A stretch of DNA of 64,000 nucleotides from SIG77 sp045589595 (GCA_045589595.1 JAZNPK010000043.1:1-64000), one strand, 5' to 3'. Shown: positions 7,179-16,733, numbered from the stretch's first letter. Notes: generated by a model not told the origin, from the sequence alone. Numbers and translations are program-made.

Positions 7179-10100
7179 TCAGAACTTGAAGAAGGAACGG
7201 TCGTTGAACTCACCCGGCGTCAGTGCTTTGAACCGGAGCGAGAACTGGAACGGCTGAGCCGGGATACGGTACTGTTCCGGGGGCGCACTGCCGCAGGAAC
7301 CGGTGCCGATACCGCACTGTTTCCAGTCGAGATTCAGGATCACATTGTCCCGTTCCACCAGTTCGTGGGGATGTTTCGCCGCGGCAAAATCTTCCGCCGT
7401 GTATCTGTGAGCGGAGAAATTGAAGTCGGGCAGACCGCCCACAAAGAGACCGGCAGTATGCAGATCGTGGAACACGGCACGGCGCACATCCATGCGGTTG
7501 CCGTTTTCCTGCGGGAACACATATTTCGTGTAGAGCTGATCCAGTGTCGCTTTGTAGTAACCGACGCGCTGCGCTTCCTTCGTATCGGAATATGCTTCGC
7601 CGGGACCGAGACCGAACCAGGCGGCATTTTCCAGATATTCCGGCAGTTCCAGACGGACGCCGACACGGGGGAAGTGGGGCATATCGTCTGCGGGATCACC
7701 GGCGAGGTCCAGACGGAATGAGCCGTCCCGCTCAAAGGTGTAAACATATTTCAAATCGATCAGTTTGTTCCGTTTGCTGACTGCCGCATAACGGGCAAGG
7801 ACTTCCAGCGTCACGGTGCCGTCTTTCTTCACATCTGCCAGCACATCTTCCGTGCGGTGACCCATGTGATTGTAACCGGCTTCGTTCCAGGTCTGTTCAA
7901 AACGGGAGCCGAGTCCGTGGTCGTTGTCAGTGGGCGCACGGTAAATATTGAACTGAGGACCTTTTTCAATGATCTGCAGTCCGTCCCGTTCCATACTGAC
8001 AAGGCGGCCGGTGGCTTTGTTGAACTCGATGAGCGTGCCGTTACTGGCGGAAAGATAGAAGGATTCCGGATCTTCATCCACATCCAGAACATTTTTGCCG
8101 GAAATGATCGCAGGCTTGGAAATGACTTTCACCGGCAGAGCAAACTGTCCCCACGCGATTTCATGTCCGCAGCGTGCCCAGAGCGTATCGCAGCCAAGCA
8201 GGAAACTGATGTTGATGAAATATTCGCCGTCCGCAGATTCGGGCAGCGTGTAGGGGATCACCAGATCTTCCGTTTCGTGGGCTTTGGTCGTCATGGGCGC
8301 GACAGTGCCGGAACTGACGGTCATACCGTTTTTGCTGATGCTCCACACAATATTCAGGTGGGAAAGCGTCAGGAAGTCGTAATAATTTTTGACGCTGAAG
8401 ATACCTTTTTTCAGGTCTTTTGCGGAAATACGCAGGGGCGCGATGACCTTTTTGTATTCGATCAGACCGGGGGACGGGGATTTATCCGGGAACACCAGAC
8501 CGTCGGTAATAAAGTTGCCGTCGTGGGGTTTTTCGCCGAAGTCGCCGCCGTATGCATAATATTCGATGCCGTCATCTGTCATGGTACGGATGCCGTGATC
8601 GCACCATTCCCAGACGAAACCGCCCTGTGTGTATTTGTTTTCGTAGAAGAACTGCCAGTAATCTTCCAAACCGCCGGGGCCGTTGCCCATAGCGTGCGCG
8701 TATTCGCACATGATGAAGGGCTTGTACGGTTTTTTCTCGTTGCACTTTGCAATGATTTCTCTGCAGCCGTCCGGTGTCGGATACATGGGGCAGAGCAGAT
8801 CCGTGTGGGCGAAATGGTGAACGACATCCCGTTCATAATGGATGGGGCGGGAGGGATCCCGCTGCCGGGTCCATTCGATCATTTTTTCGTGGTTGCAGCC
8901 GAAACCGGTTTCGTTGCCCAGACTCCATACGATGACGCAGGGATTGTTCTTGAAGGCTTCCACCATACGCTGCATCCGGTCCACAAATGCCCGTTCCCAC
9001 GCAGGCCATGAGCCGGGATTTTTGCCGACTTCATAGCCGAAACCGTGAGCTTCGAGGTCACATTCGCAGAACACATACAGCCCGTATTTGTCGCACAGTT
9101 CATAGAAGACCGGCAGATCGGGATAATGGCTGGTACGGATGGCGTTGATGTTGTGACGCTTCATCTGGAGCAGGTCATCACGGATGGATTCCACCGTGAC
9201 CGCTCTGCCCAGATCGGTCTGGAATTCGTGCCGGTTCACACCGCGGATCATGATCCTGGAACCGTTGACCAGCAGCGCGCCGTTTTTGATTTCCACAGTA
9301 CGGAATCCGGCAGCAGACGCCTTGGCTGTGATCACATTGCCTTTGCTGTCTTTCAGAACCACGGAGACGGAGTAGAGATAAGGCGTTTCAGCGGTCCACG
9401 GTTTCACATCTTTGATGGTGGTCTTGACCGTGACAACAGCTTTCTGGTCGCCTTTTCTGACCTTGACCGGAGCCGCGAGGGGCTTGCAGACAGCGTTGCC
9501 GTCCGCATCGAAAACGGTGACTTCCGCCGTGCAGCCGTTGATGTCGGCGCCTGTCAGTTCCACATCCGCACTGAAAAGACCGTCTTTGAACTTTTTGTCC
9601 AGCGGCGTGTGGAGGAAAATGTCGTAAATATCTGCTTCCATGGGAGATGCAGTGATATAAACATCGCGGAAAATACCGGAGAGCCACCACATATCCTGGT
9701 CTTCCAGATAGGATGCATCACTCCACTGCAGCACCTGCACCGTGATCCGGTTCATACCGGTCCGGACAATGTCAGTGATGTCAAATTCAGCAGGCAGACG
9801 GCTGCCTTTGCTCATTCCTGCGAGCTGCCCGTTGATCCATACATTGAAGAAGGAATCCACGCCGAGGAACATCAGGCGGATCCGTTTGCCGTTCCAGCTT
9901 TCATCCACTTCAAATTCCCGGATGTAGCAGCCGGTGGGGTTTTCGTTGGGAACATACGGCGGATCCACGGGGAAGGGGTAGACCACATTGGTGTAATGAG
10001 GGTAGCCGTAGCCCTTCAGCTGCCAGTTGCTCGGCACAACGATCTGATCCCATTCGCAGCAATCGTAATCTTCCTCAAAGAAATCCATCGGTACTGTGTC

Positions 10101-10307
10101 CGGCGATTCGTAGTAGGAGAACATCCAAGCGCCGTTCAGCAGTTTGAAATAAGGTGACTGAGTCCGTTCGAGACTCAGGGCTTCATCCTGCGTGTCAAAG
10201 GGAACGCACAGACTCCGTCCGTACGTCCGGTTGATCCCCACAAGACTCTGGTTTTCCCAGGCATTTGCTTCCATCATGTGTTTGATCCTTCCATATTGAT
10301 GTTTCAT
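7179..10307 (-). CDS. lacZ: GH2 beta-galactosidase, LacZ type
   Basis: About 1042 residues with the full LacZ layout: sugar-binding jelly roll, immunoglobulin-like domain, TIM barrel, and a C-terminal Bgal small-chain domain. The acid/base Glu is about residue 466 in SLGNETG, and the nucleophile Glu about residue 535 in MCEYAHAMGNGPG, close to E461 and E537 of E. coli LacZ. The barrel entry GVNRHEFQTDLGRAV is present. There is no signal peptide, so it is cytosolic. ATG 10307 overlaps the stop of the upstream GH43 gene as ATGA, a classic coupling site; the frame is open to 10337, but a start there would overlap GH43 further. It should hydrolyse beta-galactosides released by the coupled GH43 enzyme or imported from outside. 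Confidence 0.95.
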   Translation of the reverse strand: MKHQYGRIKHMMEANAWENQSLVGINRTYGRSLCVPFDTQDEALSLERTQSPYFKLLNGAWMFSYYESPDTVPMDFFEEDYDCCEWDQIVVPSNWQLKGYGYPHYTNVVYPFPVDPPYVPNENPTGCYIREFEVDESWNGKRIRLMFLGVDSFFNVWINGQLAGMSKGSRLPAEFDITDIVRTGMNRITVQVLQWSDASYLEDQDMWWLSGIFRDVYITASPMEADIYDIFLHTPLDKKFKDGLFSADVELTGADINGCTAEVTVFDADGNAVCKPLAAPVKVRKGDQKAVVTVKTTIKDVKPWTAETPYLYSVSVVLKDSKGNVITAKASAAGFRTVEIKNGALLVNGSRIMIRGVNRHEFQTDLGRAVTVESIRDDLLQMKRHNINAIRTSHYPDLPVFYELCDKYGLYVFCECDLEAHGFGYEVGKNPGSWPAWERAFVDRMQRMVEAFKNNPCVIVWSLGNETGFGCNHEKMIEWTRQRDPSRPIHYERDVVHHFAHTDLLCPMYPTPDGCREIIAKCNEKKPYKPFIMCEYAHAMGNGPGGLEDYWQFFYENKYTQGGFVWEWCDHGIRTMTDDGIEYYAYGGDFGEKPHDGNFITDGLVFPDKSPSPGLIEYKKVIAPLRISAKDLKKGIFSVKNYYDFLTLSHLNIVWSISKNGMTVSSGTVAPMTTKAHETEDLVIPYTLPESADGEYFINISFLLGCDTLWARCGHEIAWGQFALPVKVISKPAIISGKNVLDVDEDPESFYLSASNGTLIEFNKATGRLVSMERDGLQIIEKGPQFNIYRAPTDNDHGLGSRFEQTWNEAGYNHMGHRTEDVLADVKKDGTVTLEVLARYAAVSKRNKLIDLKYVYTFERDGSFRLDLAGDPADDMPHFPRVGVRLELPEYLENAAWFGLGPGEAYSDTKEAQRVGYYKATLDQLYTKYVFPQENGNRMDVRRAVFHDLHTAGLFVGGLPDFNFSAHRYTAEDFAAAKHPHELVERDNVILNLDWKQCGIGTGSCGSAPPEQYRIPAQPFQFSLRFKALTPGEFNDRSFFKF

Positions 10308-12037
10308 ACAGTTTGGACTGTTTGTTTTTTCAGACAAATGATTTCCGTCAGAGGCGAAACACCACCCCTGCCGAATGATTCCAAGGCAATATAGTACGCA
10401 TTACACGCCGCGTCAAGGCTGGAAAATGTAAGTTCTGACGTTTTCAGCGTCTGCCAGCAATGATGCAGCCGGTCCGGAGCAACGCCCCAGCGGACATTGA
10501 CACCGTACGCATTTTCCGGCATAGTCCAACTGACGGTCGCTTTTACCGGATCTTCCGCACTGCGGACCGCTTTGAAGTTTTCAGGCGGACAGGGTGCGCC
10601 GGAGCCGTCGCTGCCGAAAACACGCAAGCCGGAGACTGCAGCCGCGCCGCCGGCGGGAATACTGTTGACCGTCAGGCGTACAAAGCGCAGGGACTGTTCC
10701 GTTTCCAGATCGTGATACTGATGGGTCTTGTCTTCCGTATTTTTCCGCTGATCCGCCAGTGTGATCCAGTTGTCGCCGTCCGCCGAACCTTCCAGCAGAT
10801 AACGGTACGCGCCGCCGGGGCCGTCGAAGGCATACTGGCAGCAATCCTGTTCGGAAAAGTTGATCTGGACCGCACGGACCGTCATCACGCTGCCGAGATC
10901 CACCGTCAGTGTCGGCGCGGGATCATCTTTTTCCGCCGCCCACTGGGTACGGATATTTTCGTCCACGGCATTTTCTGCGGGGAGAGCTGCGCTGCTTGCC
11001 TGAACTGCCGCGCCGTAACTCAGGAGCATCCAGCCGGTGAAGAAATCGTCGTCATAAGAGAATTTTTGTTCCGGGATGTAATGGGGGAAATCCCCGAACC
11101 GCTGTTTGCAGTACATCTCCCCGTTGTCCATGAATCCGGCAGGGAACATACCGACACGCCGTTCAAATATGAAGCGTTTTGCGATACGCATGGTGCTGAA
11201 ATGGAAAAGGTTGCCGTATTTGTCCGCCATATCGCAAGAGTGTCCGGCTCCGGTAATGAATCCGCCCGGTTTCAGGGAGAAGGGATTGTCCTTCTGGAAC
11301 GTGAAGGGACCGAGAGGCGAATCGGAAATACTGATGGCGTCCGTGTAAACATTGTAAGATGTTCCGGCGGTGGAGTTCTGCAGATAATATTTTCCGTTGT
11401 GCTTGTTGAGGAACACCCCTTCGTTCCACGGAACATATTTATCGGGTCTTACGGAGGTATGCCCGAATGCCTCGGTCTGTTCTCTCAGGAAATCGATGCC
11501 GGGAATATTGTTTTCGCCGTTCCGTTCCCAGCCGTGGACCTGCGGATCTGCATAGAGCAGTTCCTGCCAATCCGTTTTCGGCAGGATGGTTTCCGTATCG
11601 ACTTCCGCCCCGTAGATGGGACCATCCGGAGTGCAGCCGTGGTACATATACATTCTGCCGTCATCGTCCGCAAACAGTTTGGGGTCGGCGAGATTCCACG
11701 GTTCACCGTAGGGTTTCCACAATCCCCTTTCCGGATCCACAGCCTCAAAAACGGTGGTATCGGTAATGCCGACCAGATACAGCAGTTTGCCCTGATAAAC
11801 GATCAGGTCCGGTGCGTAACCTTCATACGGCAGGATGTTGTCGTGAACACAATGCCAGTTGACAAGGTCAGTGGACCAGTGGACGCCTGCACCTTTACTG
11901 GTAACGAGCCAGTATTTGTCGTGCCAGAGGACAGCGCCGGGATCGGCGCCTTCGCGGAAGGGAGCGATCGTCCCTTTTCTGCCGCGGATGCAGAAACGGT
12001 ACTCCAGATTGACGGGATTGCAGAATGTTTTCATCAT
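10304..12037 (-). CDS. GH43-like glycoside hydrolase with F5/8-type C and fibronectin III domains
   Basis: A 577-residue protein. Residues about 25-320 form a five-bladed propeller of the GH43 clan, with the catalytic-base segment REGADPGAVLWHDKYWLV (around 29-46), YEGYAPDLIVYQGKL, and an acid-region segment NEGVFLNKHNGKYYL. Residues about 345-470 form an F5/8-type C (CBM32-like) module (GAAVQASSAALPAENAVDE, TQWAAEKDD). The last 90 residues look like a fibronectin type III domain (NFKAVRSAEDPVKATVSW). No signal peptide is evident. It starts 19 nt after the RNase G/E stop and its end is coupled to lacZ by an ATGA overlap, so the two enzymes are made together. Substrate cannot be read from sequence; arabinosides, xylosides or galactosides are typical of the clan. 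Confidence 0.85.
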   Translation of the reverse strand: MMKTFCNPVNLEYRFCIRGRKGTIAPFREGADPGAVLWHDKYWLVTSKGAGVHWSTDLVNWHCVHDNILPYEGYAPDLIVYQGKLLYLVGITDTTVFEAVDPERGLWKPYGEPWNLADPKLFADDDGRMYMYHGCTPDGPIYGAEVDTETILPKTDWQELLYADPQVHGWERNGENNIPGIDFLREQTEAFGHTSVRPDKYVPWNEGVFLNKHNGKYYLQNSTAGTSYNVYTDAISISDSPLGPFTFQKDNPFSLKPGGFITGAGHSCDMADKYGNLFHFSTMRIAKRFIFERRVGMFPAGFMDNGEMYCKQRFGDFPHYIPEQKFSYDDDFFTGWMLLSYGAAVQASSAALPAENAVDENIRTQWAAEKDDPAPTLTVDLGSVMTVRAVQINFSEQDCCQYAFDGPGGAYRYLLEGSADGDNWITLADQRKNTEDKTHQYHDLETEQSLRFVRLTVNSIPAGGAAAVSGLRVFGSDGSGAPCPPENFKAVRSAEDPVKATVSWTMPENAYGVNVRWGVAPDRLHHCWQTLKTSELTFSSLDAACNAYYIALESFGRGGVSPLTEIICLKKQTVQTV

Positions 12038-12056
12038 TCAAATCCTTTATTTTTAT

Positions 12057-13733
12057 TCATTCAAGATTTTTTCCTGTTTCGGGATCGACCAATTTGAATT
12101 CTTCAATGTGAATGGTGGGATCTGCACGGAACTGAAGATCTTTTCCATACTGATTTTCCAGTTCCTGAAGCAGTTCCGCATCATCGTTTTTCAATCTTGC
12201 GAGAATGGTGGGGTTCATAATGACACGGATGCCGTTTTTCTTTCTGCCGGTCCGTTTCCGCAGGACCTCTTTCAGTCTGCGCTGGATCTCAACGCTCATG
12301 CTGATGGCGGATTTGACATGTCCGGAACCGTTGCAGTAGGGGCAGAGATCATAGACCAGATCCTTGACGCTTTCGTGTTCCCGCTGACGGGTCATTTCCA
12401 TCAGACCGAATTTGCTGATGGGCAGGACTTTTGTCTTTGCCCGGTCTTCTTTCAGAAATTTTTTCATGGCGGAATTAACTTTTTCCCGGTCCTGTGCGGA
12501 ACCCATATCGATAAAGTCAATAACGATCTGCCCGCCGATGTTCCGCAGTTTGACCTGACGCGCGATTTCTTCCGCCGCCTCAATATTGGTCTTGAGGATC
12601 AGTTCAGGCTGGTCTTTGCCGTTTTTGCTTTTGCCGGAGTTGATGTCAATGGCGATCAGCGCTTCCGTTTCATCGATGCAGAGATAACCGCCGCCCGGCA
12701 GATCAACGATCCTGTTGAAGATCGCGGCGACCTGTTCTGCCACATTGCAGCGGTTGAAAATGGATTCCGCCCGTTTGTGCAGCGTGATCTTCGTCTGGAA
12801 GTCATTGCCCACAAAACGCTTCAGGGCAGCCTGCAGAAATTCGTATTTCTCCTTGTTGTCCACAAGGATCTCATCAATGTCATCGGTGAGAGAATCGCGG
12901 ACGGTCCGTTCCAGCAGTGTCGGTTCCGGCAGGACCAGTTGGGGTGCTTTGGGCTGTTCCAGAATTTTTTCCACTTTCGCCCAGAGATCCAGCAGCATCG
13001 CCAGATCCCGCTGGAAAAAGACGGCTTTCCGTCCTTCGCCGACGGTACGGCAGATCACGCCCATCCCGTCCGGGAGTTTCAAGCCTTTCAGGATCTTCCG
13101 GAGCCGTTCGCGCTCTTTGTTGTCATCGATCCGGGAAGAAAGACCGATGTGTTTGGAATAGGGCAGCAGCACCAGATATCTACCGGCGAGCGTGATATTG
13201 GTCGTGACCCGTGCGCCTTTTGTGCCGATGGGACCTTTTGTGACCTGAACCAGCACTTCCGAACCGCAGGGAAAAACTTTGGGAATGTCTTTGACGGTGA
13301 TCTTTCCGGAATGGATCTTTTCCTCCAGTTCCTTGAGACGCTGCGCTTTGTTGGTCCTGCCCATGAAGGTACGGAGTTTTTCCGTCATCAGCCCCAGCAG
13401 GACTTTGGGTTTCTTTCTGGATTTTTTTGTGGATTCCGTCGATTGGATCACGTCCTCTTCTTCGTCCAGTTTCCGGATGTTGTCCAGCATGTCATAGGAT
13501 GCCGGGAGCATATCGCGGTAATGCACGAATGCATTTTTCTCCGCCCCGATGTCGGCAAATGCCGCTTCCAGACCGGGTTCATGCCGGATGATTTTTGCCA
13601 GATAAATGGAACCCGGCACGATCTCATCGCCGGTCCGTTCCAGTTCATATTCGTCCAGTCTGCCGTTTTTCAGGTAGGCAGCTCTTGTTTCCAGTTCCTC
13701 GCAGTTGAGGATGATTTGTTTTTTATCAGCCAT
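12057..13733 (-). CDS. rng: Ribonuclease G/E family endoribonuclease
   Basis: A 558-residue homologue of RNase G and the catalytic half of RNase E, which cleaves single-stranded AU-rich RNA and matures rRNA. An S1 RNA-binding domain (about 35-225) carries a long charged insertion near 75-135. The catalytic region follows with GGYLCIDETEALIAIDINSGKS, containing the magnesium-binding Asp, and a second Asp region VIDFIDMGSAQDREKV. A zinc-link motif CPYCNGSG is near residue 465. No RNase E-like scaffold tail follows, so it resembles RNase G. AGGAAG precedes the ATG. It lies 81 nt downstream of fmt and directly upstream of the GH43 gene. Confidence 0.93.
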   Translation of the reverse strand: MADKKQIILNCEELETRAAYLKNGRLDEYELERTGDEIVPGSIYLAKIIRHEPGLEAAFADIGAEKNAFVHYRDMLPASYDMLDNIRKLDEEEDVIQSTESTKKSRKKPKVLLGLMTEKLRTFMGRTNKAQRLKELEEKIHSGKITVKDIPKVFPCGSEVLVQVTKGPIGTKGARVTTNITLAGRYLVLLPYSKHIGLSSRIDDNKERERLRKILKGLKLPDGMGVICRTVGEGRKAVFFQRDLAMLLDLWAKVEKILEQPKAPQLVLPEPTLLERTVRDSLTDDIDEILVDNKEKYEFLQAALKRFVGNDFQTKITLHKRAESIFNRCNVAEQVAAIFNRIVDLPGGGYLCIDETEALIAIDINSGKSKNGKDQPELILKTNIEAAEEIARQVKLRNIGGQIVIDFIDMGSAQDREKVNSAMKKFLKEDRAKTKVLPISKFGLMEMTRQREHESVKDLVYDLCPYCNGSGHVKSAISMSVEIQRRLKEVLRKRTGRKKNGIRVIMNPTILARLKNDDAELLQELENQYGKDLQFRADPTIHIEEFKLVDPETGKNLE

Positions 13734-13814
13734 ACGATTTATGCTTCCTGTATTTTATGTCAGGATGCATGTCCCGCATGTTCCGCACCCTGACCGGTCT
13801 GCCGGTATGAATGT

Positions 13815-14777
13815 TTACTCTGCCGGCGTGAGTTTGTCCGGACCGTTCAGCAGCTGATCCCCCACAGCAAGATGGGAACCGTTGATGAAGTCCGCAACAG
13901 CCATTTCCTTTTTTCCTTCCGGCAAAACGCGTTCGATCAGCAATGCCCCCTGACCGCACTTGACCATCATCTCCCTGTTGCCGGGCAGAGAGAGGATCTT
14001 TCCGGGTTCGCCGGATGCAGTTGTCCACGCCGTGGCTTTCGCACGGGTGATCTTGACCTGGACCAGACGGTCCTTGCTTTTGACACAGAACCGGGTATTC
14101 GGCCATTTTGCAAAGGCGCGGACACGGCGTGCGATCAATGCCGCATCCTCATTCCAGTCCACGGATCCGTCTGTTTTTTTGATTTTTGCCGCAATGGTGA
14201 CGCCTTCAGCGGGCTGGGGTACCGGTGTTTTGCCGTTGACCACCTGACCGATCACTTCCCCGATCCGTTCCCCTGCCATTTCCGCCAGACGCCGTTCCAG
14301 TTCCTCCGTGGTGATGTCCCCCGGAATGGGCGTGCGGCTGATGGCGTACATCGGTCCCGAGTCCAGACCCCGTTCCATCTGCATGAATGTCACACCGGTT
14401 TCCGCATCCCCGTTGAGAATGGCTGTGGTGATCGGGGATGCTCCGCGGTAGCGCGGCAGAATGGACGCATGGACGTTCAGACATCCGAAGCGCGGCAGAT
14501 CCAGCAGCGGCTGTTTCAGGATCTGCCCGAAGGATACCACCACCACCAGATCCGGCGACAGCATTTTCAGGCGCTCAAGAAAATCATCCGTATTGACCGA
14601 AGGGACCCGTTCGCAGAGGATCCCGTTTTCGTCCGCCCATTGTCCGAGGGGGCTGGGCGTGAGGATCCGTTTTCTGCCGGCAGCCTTGTCCGGCTGAGTC
14701 GCCGCACCCACCAGTTCAATGGCGGGACAGGCACAGATCGCCCTGAGTACCGGAGGCGCAAATGCACCCGCACCCAT
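13815..14777 (-). CDS. fmt: Methionyl-tRNA formyltransferase (N-terminus probably extends upstream)
   Basis: About 320 residues; it transfers a formyl group to initiator Met-tRNA. The N10-formyl-THF-binding motif ILPRYRGASP lies near residue 113, preceded by NVHAS with the active-site Asn and His. A C-terminal OB-like domain with KINGxx-type sequences follows. The first in-frame ATG (14777) encodes MGAGAF, which aligns with the glycine loop after the first beta strand in other Fmt proteins. The upstream codons still encode KIRVYF, a good first strand, with no ATG or GTG before a TAG. The true start is therefore probably non-canonical, for example CTG at 14801, two codons before KIRVYF. Confidence 0.9.
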   Translation of the reverse strand: MGAGAFAPPVLRAICACPAIELVGAATQPDKAAGRKRILTPSPLGQWADENGILCERVPSVNTDDFLERLKMLSPDLVVVVSFGQILKQPLLDLPRFGCLNVHASILPRYRGASPITTAILNGDAETGVTFMQMERGLDSGPMYAISRTPIPGDITTEELERRLAEMAGERIGEVIGQVVNGKTPVPQPAEGVTIAAKIKKTDGSVDWNEDAALIARRVRAFAKWPNTRFCVKSKDRLVQVKITRAKATAWTTASGEPGKILSLPGNREMMVKCGQGALLIERVLPEGKKEMAVADFINGSHLAVGDQLLNGPDKLTPAE

Positions 14778-14973
14778 GAAGTAAACCCTGATCTTTTGCA
14801 GTTCGGTATCCGTTTTAACACCCCGCTGATGGAAACTTGCAGTTTCCTTCTACAATAGCATATAATTTGCGTTTCGCAAACCGGAAATCGTGTTTTTACG
14901 GTCGTTTTTCCGTATTTTTGACCGTCGGAAAAGAGGAACTGCATTTTATCAGGATATTTTCCGGAATGGCGGC

Positions 14974-15002
14974 TTGACAAATTTTGCAAGCGGGTGTATA
15001 GT
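14974..15002 (+). promoter_or_regulatory. Strong sigma70 promoter for rpsD
   Basis: Consensus -35 TTGACA (14974-14979), a 17-nt spacer, and -10 TATAGT (14997-15002). It lies 100 nt upstream of the start codon, leaving room for the structured leader at 15022-15056. Confidence 0.85.
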
Positions 15003-15021
15003 AATGGTTCAGGAATGGTTT

Positions 15022-15056
15022 GGAGGCCCCCGGTAATACTGGAGCTTGACGCCTCC
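15022..15056 (+). promoter_or_regulatory. Leader hairpin in rpsD 5' UTR
   Basis: GGAGGC (15022-15027) pairs with GCCTCC (15051-15056) across a 23-nt loop. The stem hides a GGAGG sequence and lies in the untranslated leader of a ribosomal protein gene. Autogenous control by S4 is known in other bacteria; here it is only an inference. Confidence 0.5.
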
Positions 15057-15101
15057 GGATCAATGTAAAAAATCTAAACTCCTACACGAAAGGAACACGG
15101 G

Positions 15102-15713
15102 ATGAAGAAAGCTCAAGCAAAACACAAACTGTGCAGACGCCTCGGATACTGCGTCTGGAACATGCCGAACTGCCCCACTGTCAAGGGCAAAGCCAGAACT
15201 TACGCAGCAGGTCTCCAGGGCAAAAACGCCAAGCGCAAAAAACTCTCCACCTACGGCGAAATGATGCAGGAAAAACAGAAGCTGAAAGCCCACTACGGCT
15301 TGACTGAAAATCAGCTCCGCAACGCATTCCTCGCTGCCAAGCGCAAAGAAGGCAAGACCAACGAACGTCTCATGCAGGAAATCGAAGCCCGTCTGGATGC
15401 TGTTGTGTACCATGCCGGTTTCGCACCCACCATCTTCGCTGCAAAACAGTTTGTCAGCCATCGTCACATCCTCGTGGACGGCAAAATCGTCGACCGCGGC
15501 TCCTATAAACTGAAACCCGGTCAGGTGATCAGCATCAATGCGGAAAAATCCCCCAAAGTCGCAGAGATCGCCAAGGGTGTCAGCAGCACCGTTCCCCCGT
15601 ACTTTGAAACGGATAAGGAACAGCTCAAGGTCACCATCGTGCGTGAAGCACTGATCGAAGAGATCCCCGTCAAAGTCGAAGCCATGCGCGTGGTCGAATA
15701 TTACGCCCGCTGA
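15102..15713 (+). CDS. rpsD: Small ribosomal subunit protein S4 (uS4)
   Basis: A 203-residue S4, the primary 16S rRNA-binding protein. Residues about 45-90 hold the helical domain (YGLTENQLRNAF). An S4 RNA-binding domain follows, with LDAVVYHAGFAPTIFAAKQF and VSHRHILVDGKIVDRGSY. The N-terminus is unusual: it lacks the common RYTGP motif and has three cysteines (11, 17 and 24), possibly a zinc site. It stands alone, with its own promoter, leader and terminator, and not in the usual S13-S11-S4-rpoA cluster. AAAGGAA precedes the ATG. Confidence 0.95.
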   Translation: MKKAQAKHKLCRRLGYCVWNMPNCPTVKGKARTYAAGLQGKNAKRKKLSTYGEMMQEKQKLKAHYGLTENQLRNAFLAAKRKEGKTNERLMQEIEARLDAVVYHAGFAPTIFAAKQFVSHRHILVDGKIVDRGSYKLKPGQVISINAEKSPKVAEIAKGVSSTVPPYFETDKEQLKVTIVREALIEEIPVKVEAMRVVEYYAR

Positions 15714-15736
15714 TCGCTTCTTACAGGACGATACAG

Positions 15737-15773
15737 AAAAAGACTCCGGTTTTTTCAGCCGGAGTCTTTTTTT
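15737..15773. terminator. Bidirectional terminator between rpsD and DUF6528 gene
   Basis: A perfect stem AGACTCCGG / CCGGAGTCT flanked by an A run on the left and a T run on the right. It can stop rpsD transcription on the plus strand and the convergent gene on the minus strand. Confidence 0.9.
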
Positions 15774-15809
15774 GTCTGCTGTTCAGATGATTTTGGGCGG
15801 CAGATCCGT

Positions 15810-16634
15810 TCAATCCATGAAACGCGCTTTGTAGAAACGCATGTTGGACATCGTTCTGTACGGTTTGACCCCGTCCGGCGTCAGGAGACTGACGGTATCT
15901 GTCCACCAGTGCTGCTGAGGTGTGGTAACAAGTACGGCACCGTTGGCGGCTCTGGAAATACTTTTGACGTAGGGCGGTCCTGCCAGAACCGTCTGAAACG
16001 ATCCATTTTCCGGATCAAAACGCAGCACATCATATCCCGTCAGATAAAGGGCGTCTTCACCACGGACCGGATAAAGATCGTGTCCGTGAAACGGATTGCC
16101 CGGACGCGGCTCAAACAACTGTTCCTGAATCAGTTCGCCGTTCCGGTATGCCCAGCGGATAAGTCCCTTCAACCCGCTCGACCACAGACAGTTCCGCTTG
16201 TTGTCCCACACCACACCGTGGGCATCTTCCGCCGGAAAATCCACATACCGCTCTGCGTGGCTCATATCCGCCGACATGAAAAACAGACGCAGGTAGCTGC
16301 CCGTGCTGGAGGCGGTCACAACATTGCCGTCCGGCAGAAGGTCGGCGGAATGGGTGTTCCCGCTGGCAAATTCGCAGAAGATCACCCGGTCTTCTTCTAT
16401 GTTGACCAGACAGACAACGCCCGAACTGGCTGTAAGCAGCAGCGCCGTATTGTCCAGCACCGGCTTGACTTCGCTCACCGCACCGAAGAAACGCAGTTTC
16501 TCAATGGGAATGTCCTGATGATAATAAGGATTGAAAGTCCAGAGCCGGGCTTCCGGTTTATTCCAGTCTGCAACTGACGGATCGCAGATCATGATCCGGT
16601 TCGAGAATTGTTCCGTACAAACGATTTTTGTCAT
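15810..16634 (-). CDS. DUF6528-like beta-propeller protein
   Basis: A 274-residue protein resembling DUF6528 proteins, which are common in Bacteroidota and Lentisphaerota and have no known activity. Repeated strands of the type 'DNKRNCLWSSGLKGL' and 'GNVVTASSTGSYLRL' suggest a six- or seven-bladed propeller. Paired His and Asp residues ('NPFHGHDLYPV', 'EDAHGVVWD') are typical of the family. There is no signal peptide, so it is probably cytosolic. AAGGAAAC precedes the ATG. It is divergent from the GH2 gene at 16779 across 144 nt, which suggests shared control with a glycan-use locus. Confidence 0.7.
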   Translation of the reverse strand: MTKIVCTEQFSNRIMICDPSVADWNKPEARLWTFNPYYHQDIPIEKLRFFGAVSEVKPVLDNTALLLTASSGVVCLVNIEEDRVIFCEFASGNTHSADLLPDGNVVTASSTGSYLRLFFMSADMSHAERYVDFPAEDAHGVVWDNKRNCLWSSGLKGLIRWAYRNGELIQEQLFEPRPGNPFHGHDLYPVRGEDALYLTGYDVLRFDPENGSFQTVLAGPPYVKSISRAANGAVLVTTPQQHWWTDTVSLLTPDGVKPYRTMSNMRFYKARFMD

Positions 16635-16705
16635 GATGTTTCCTTCTGTTTGTTATTACTCTAATTTTCAATCCGCTTTTTTCAACTCCTGATGCGTAAA
16701 AATAC

Positions 16706-16733
16706 TTGATTTTTCACTGAACCGCTGTATCTT
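16706..16733 (+). promoter_or_regulatory. Predicted promoter for GH2 gene
   Basis: TTGATT, a 16-nt spacer, and TATCTT, about 45 nt upstream of the GH2 start in the divergent intergenic region. Confidence 0.5.
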
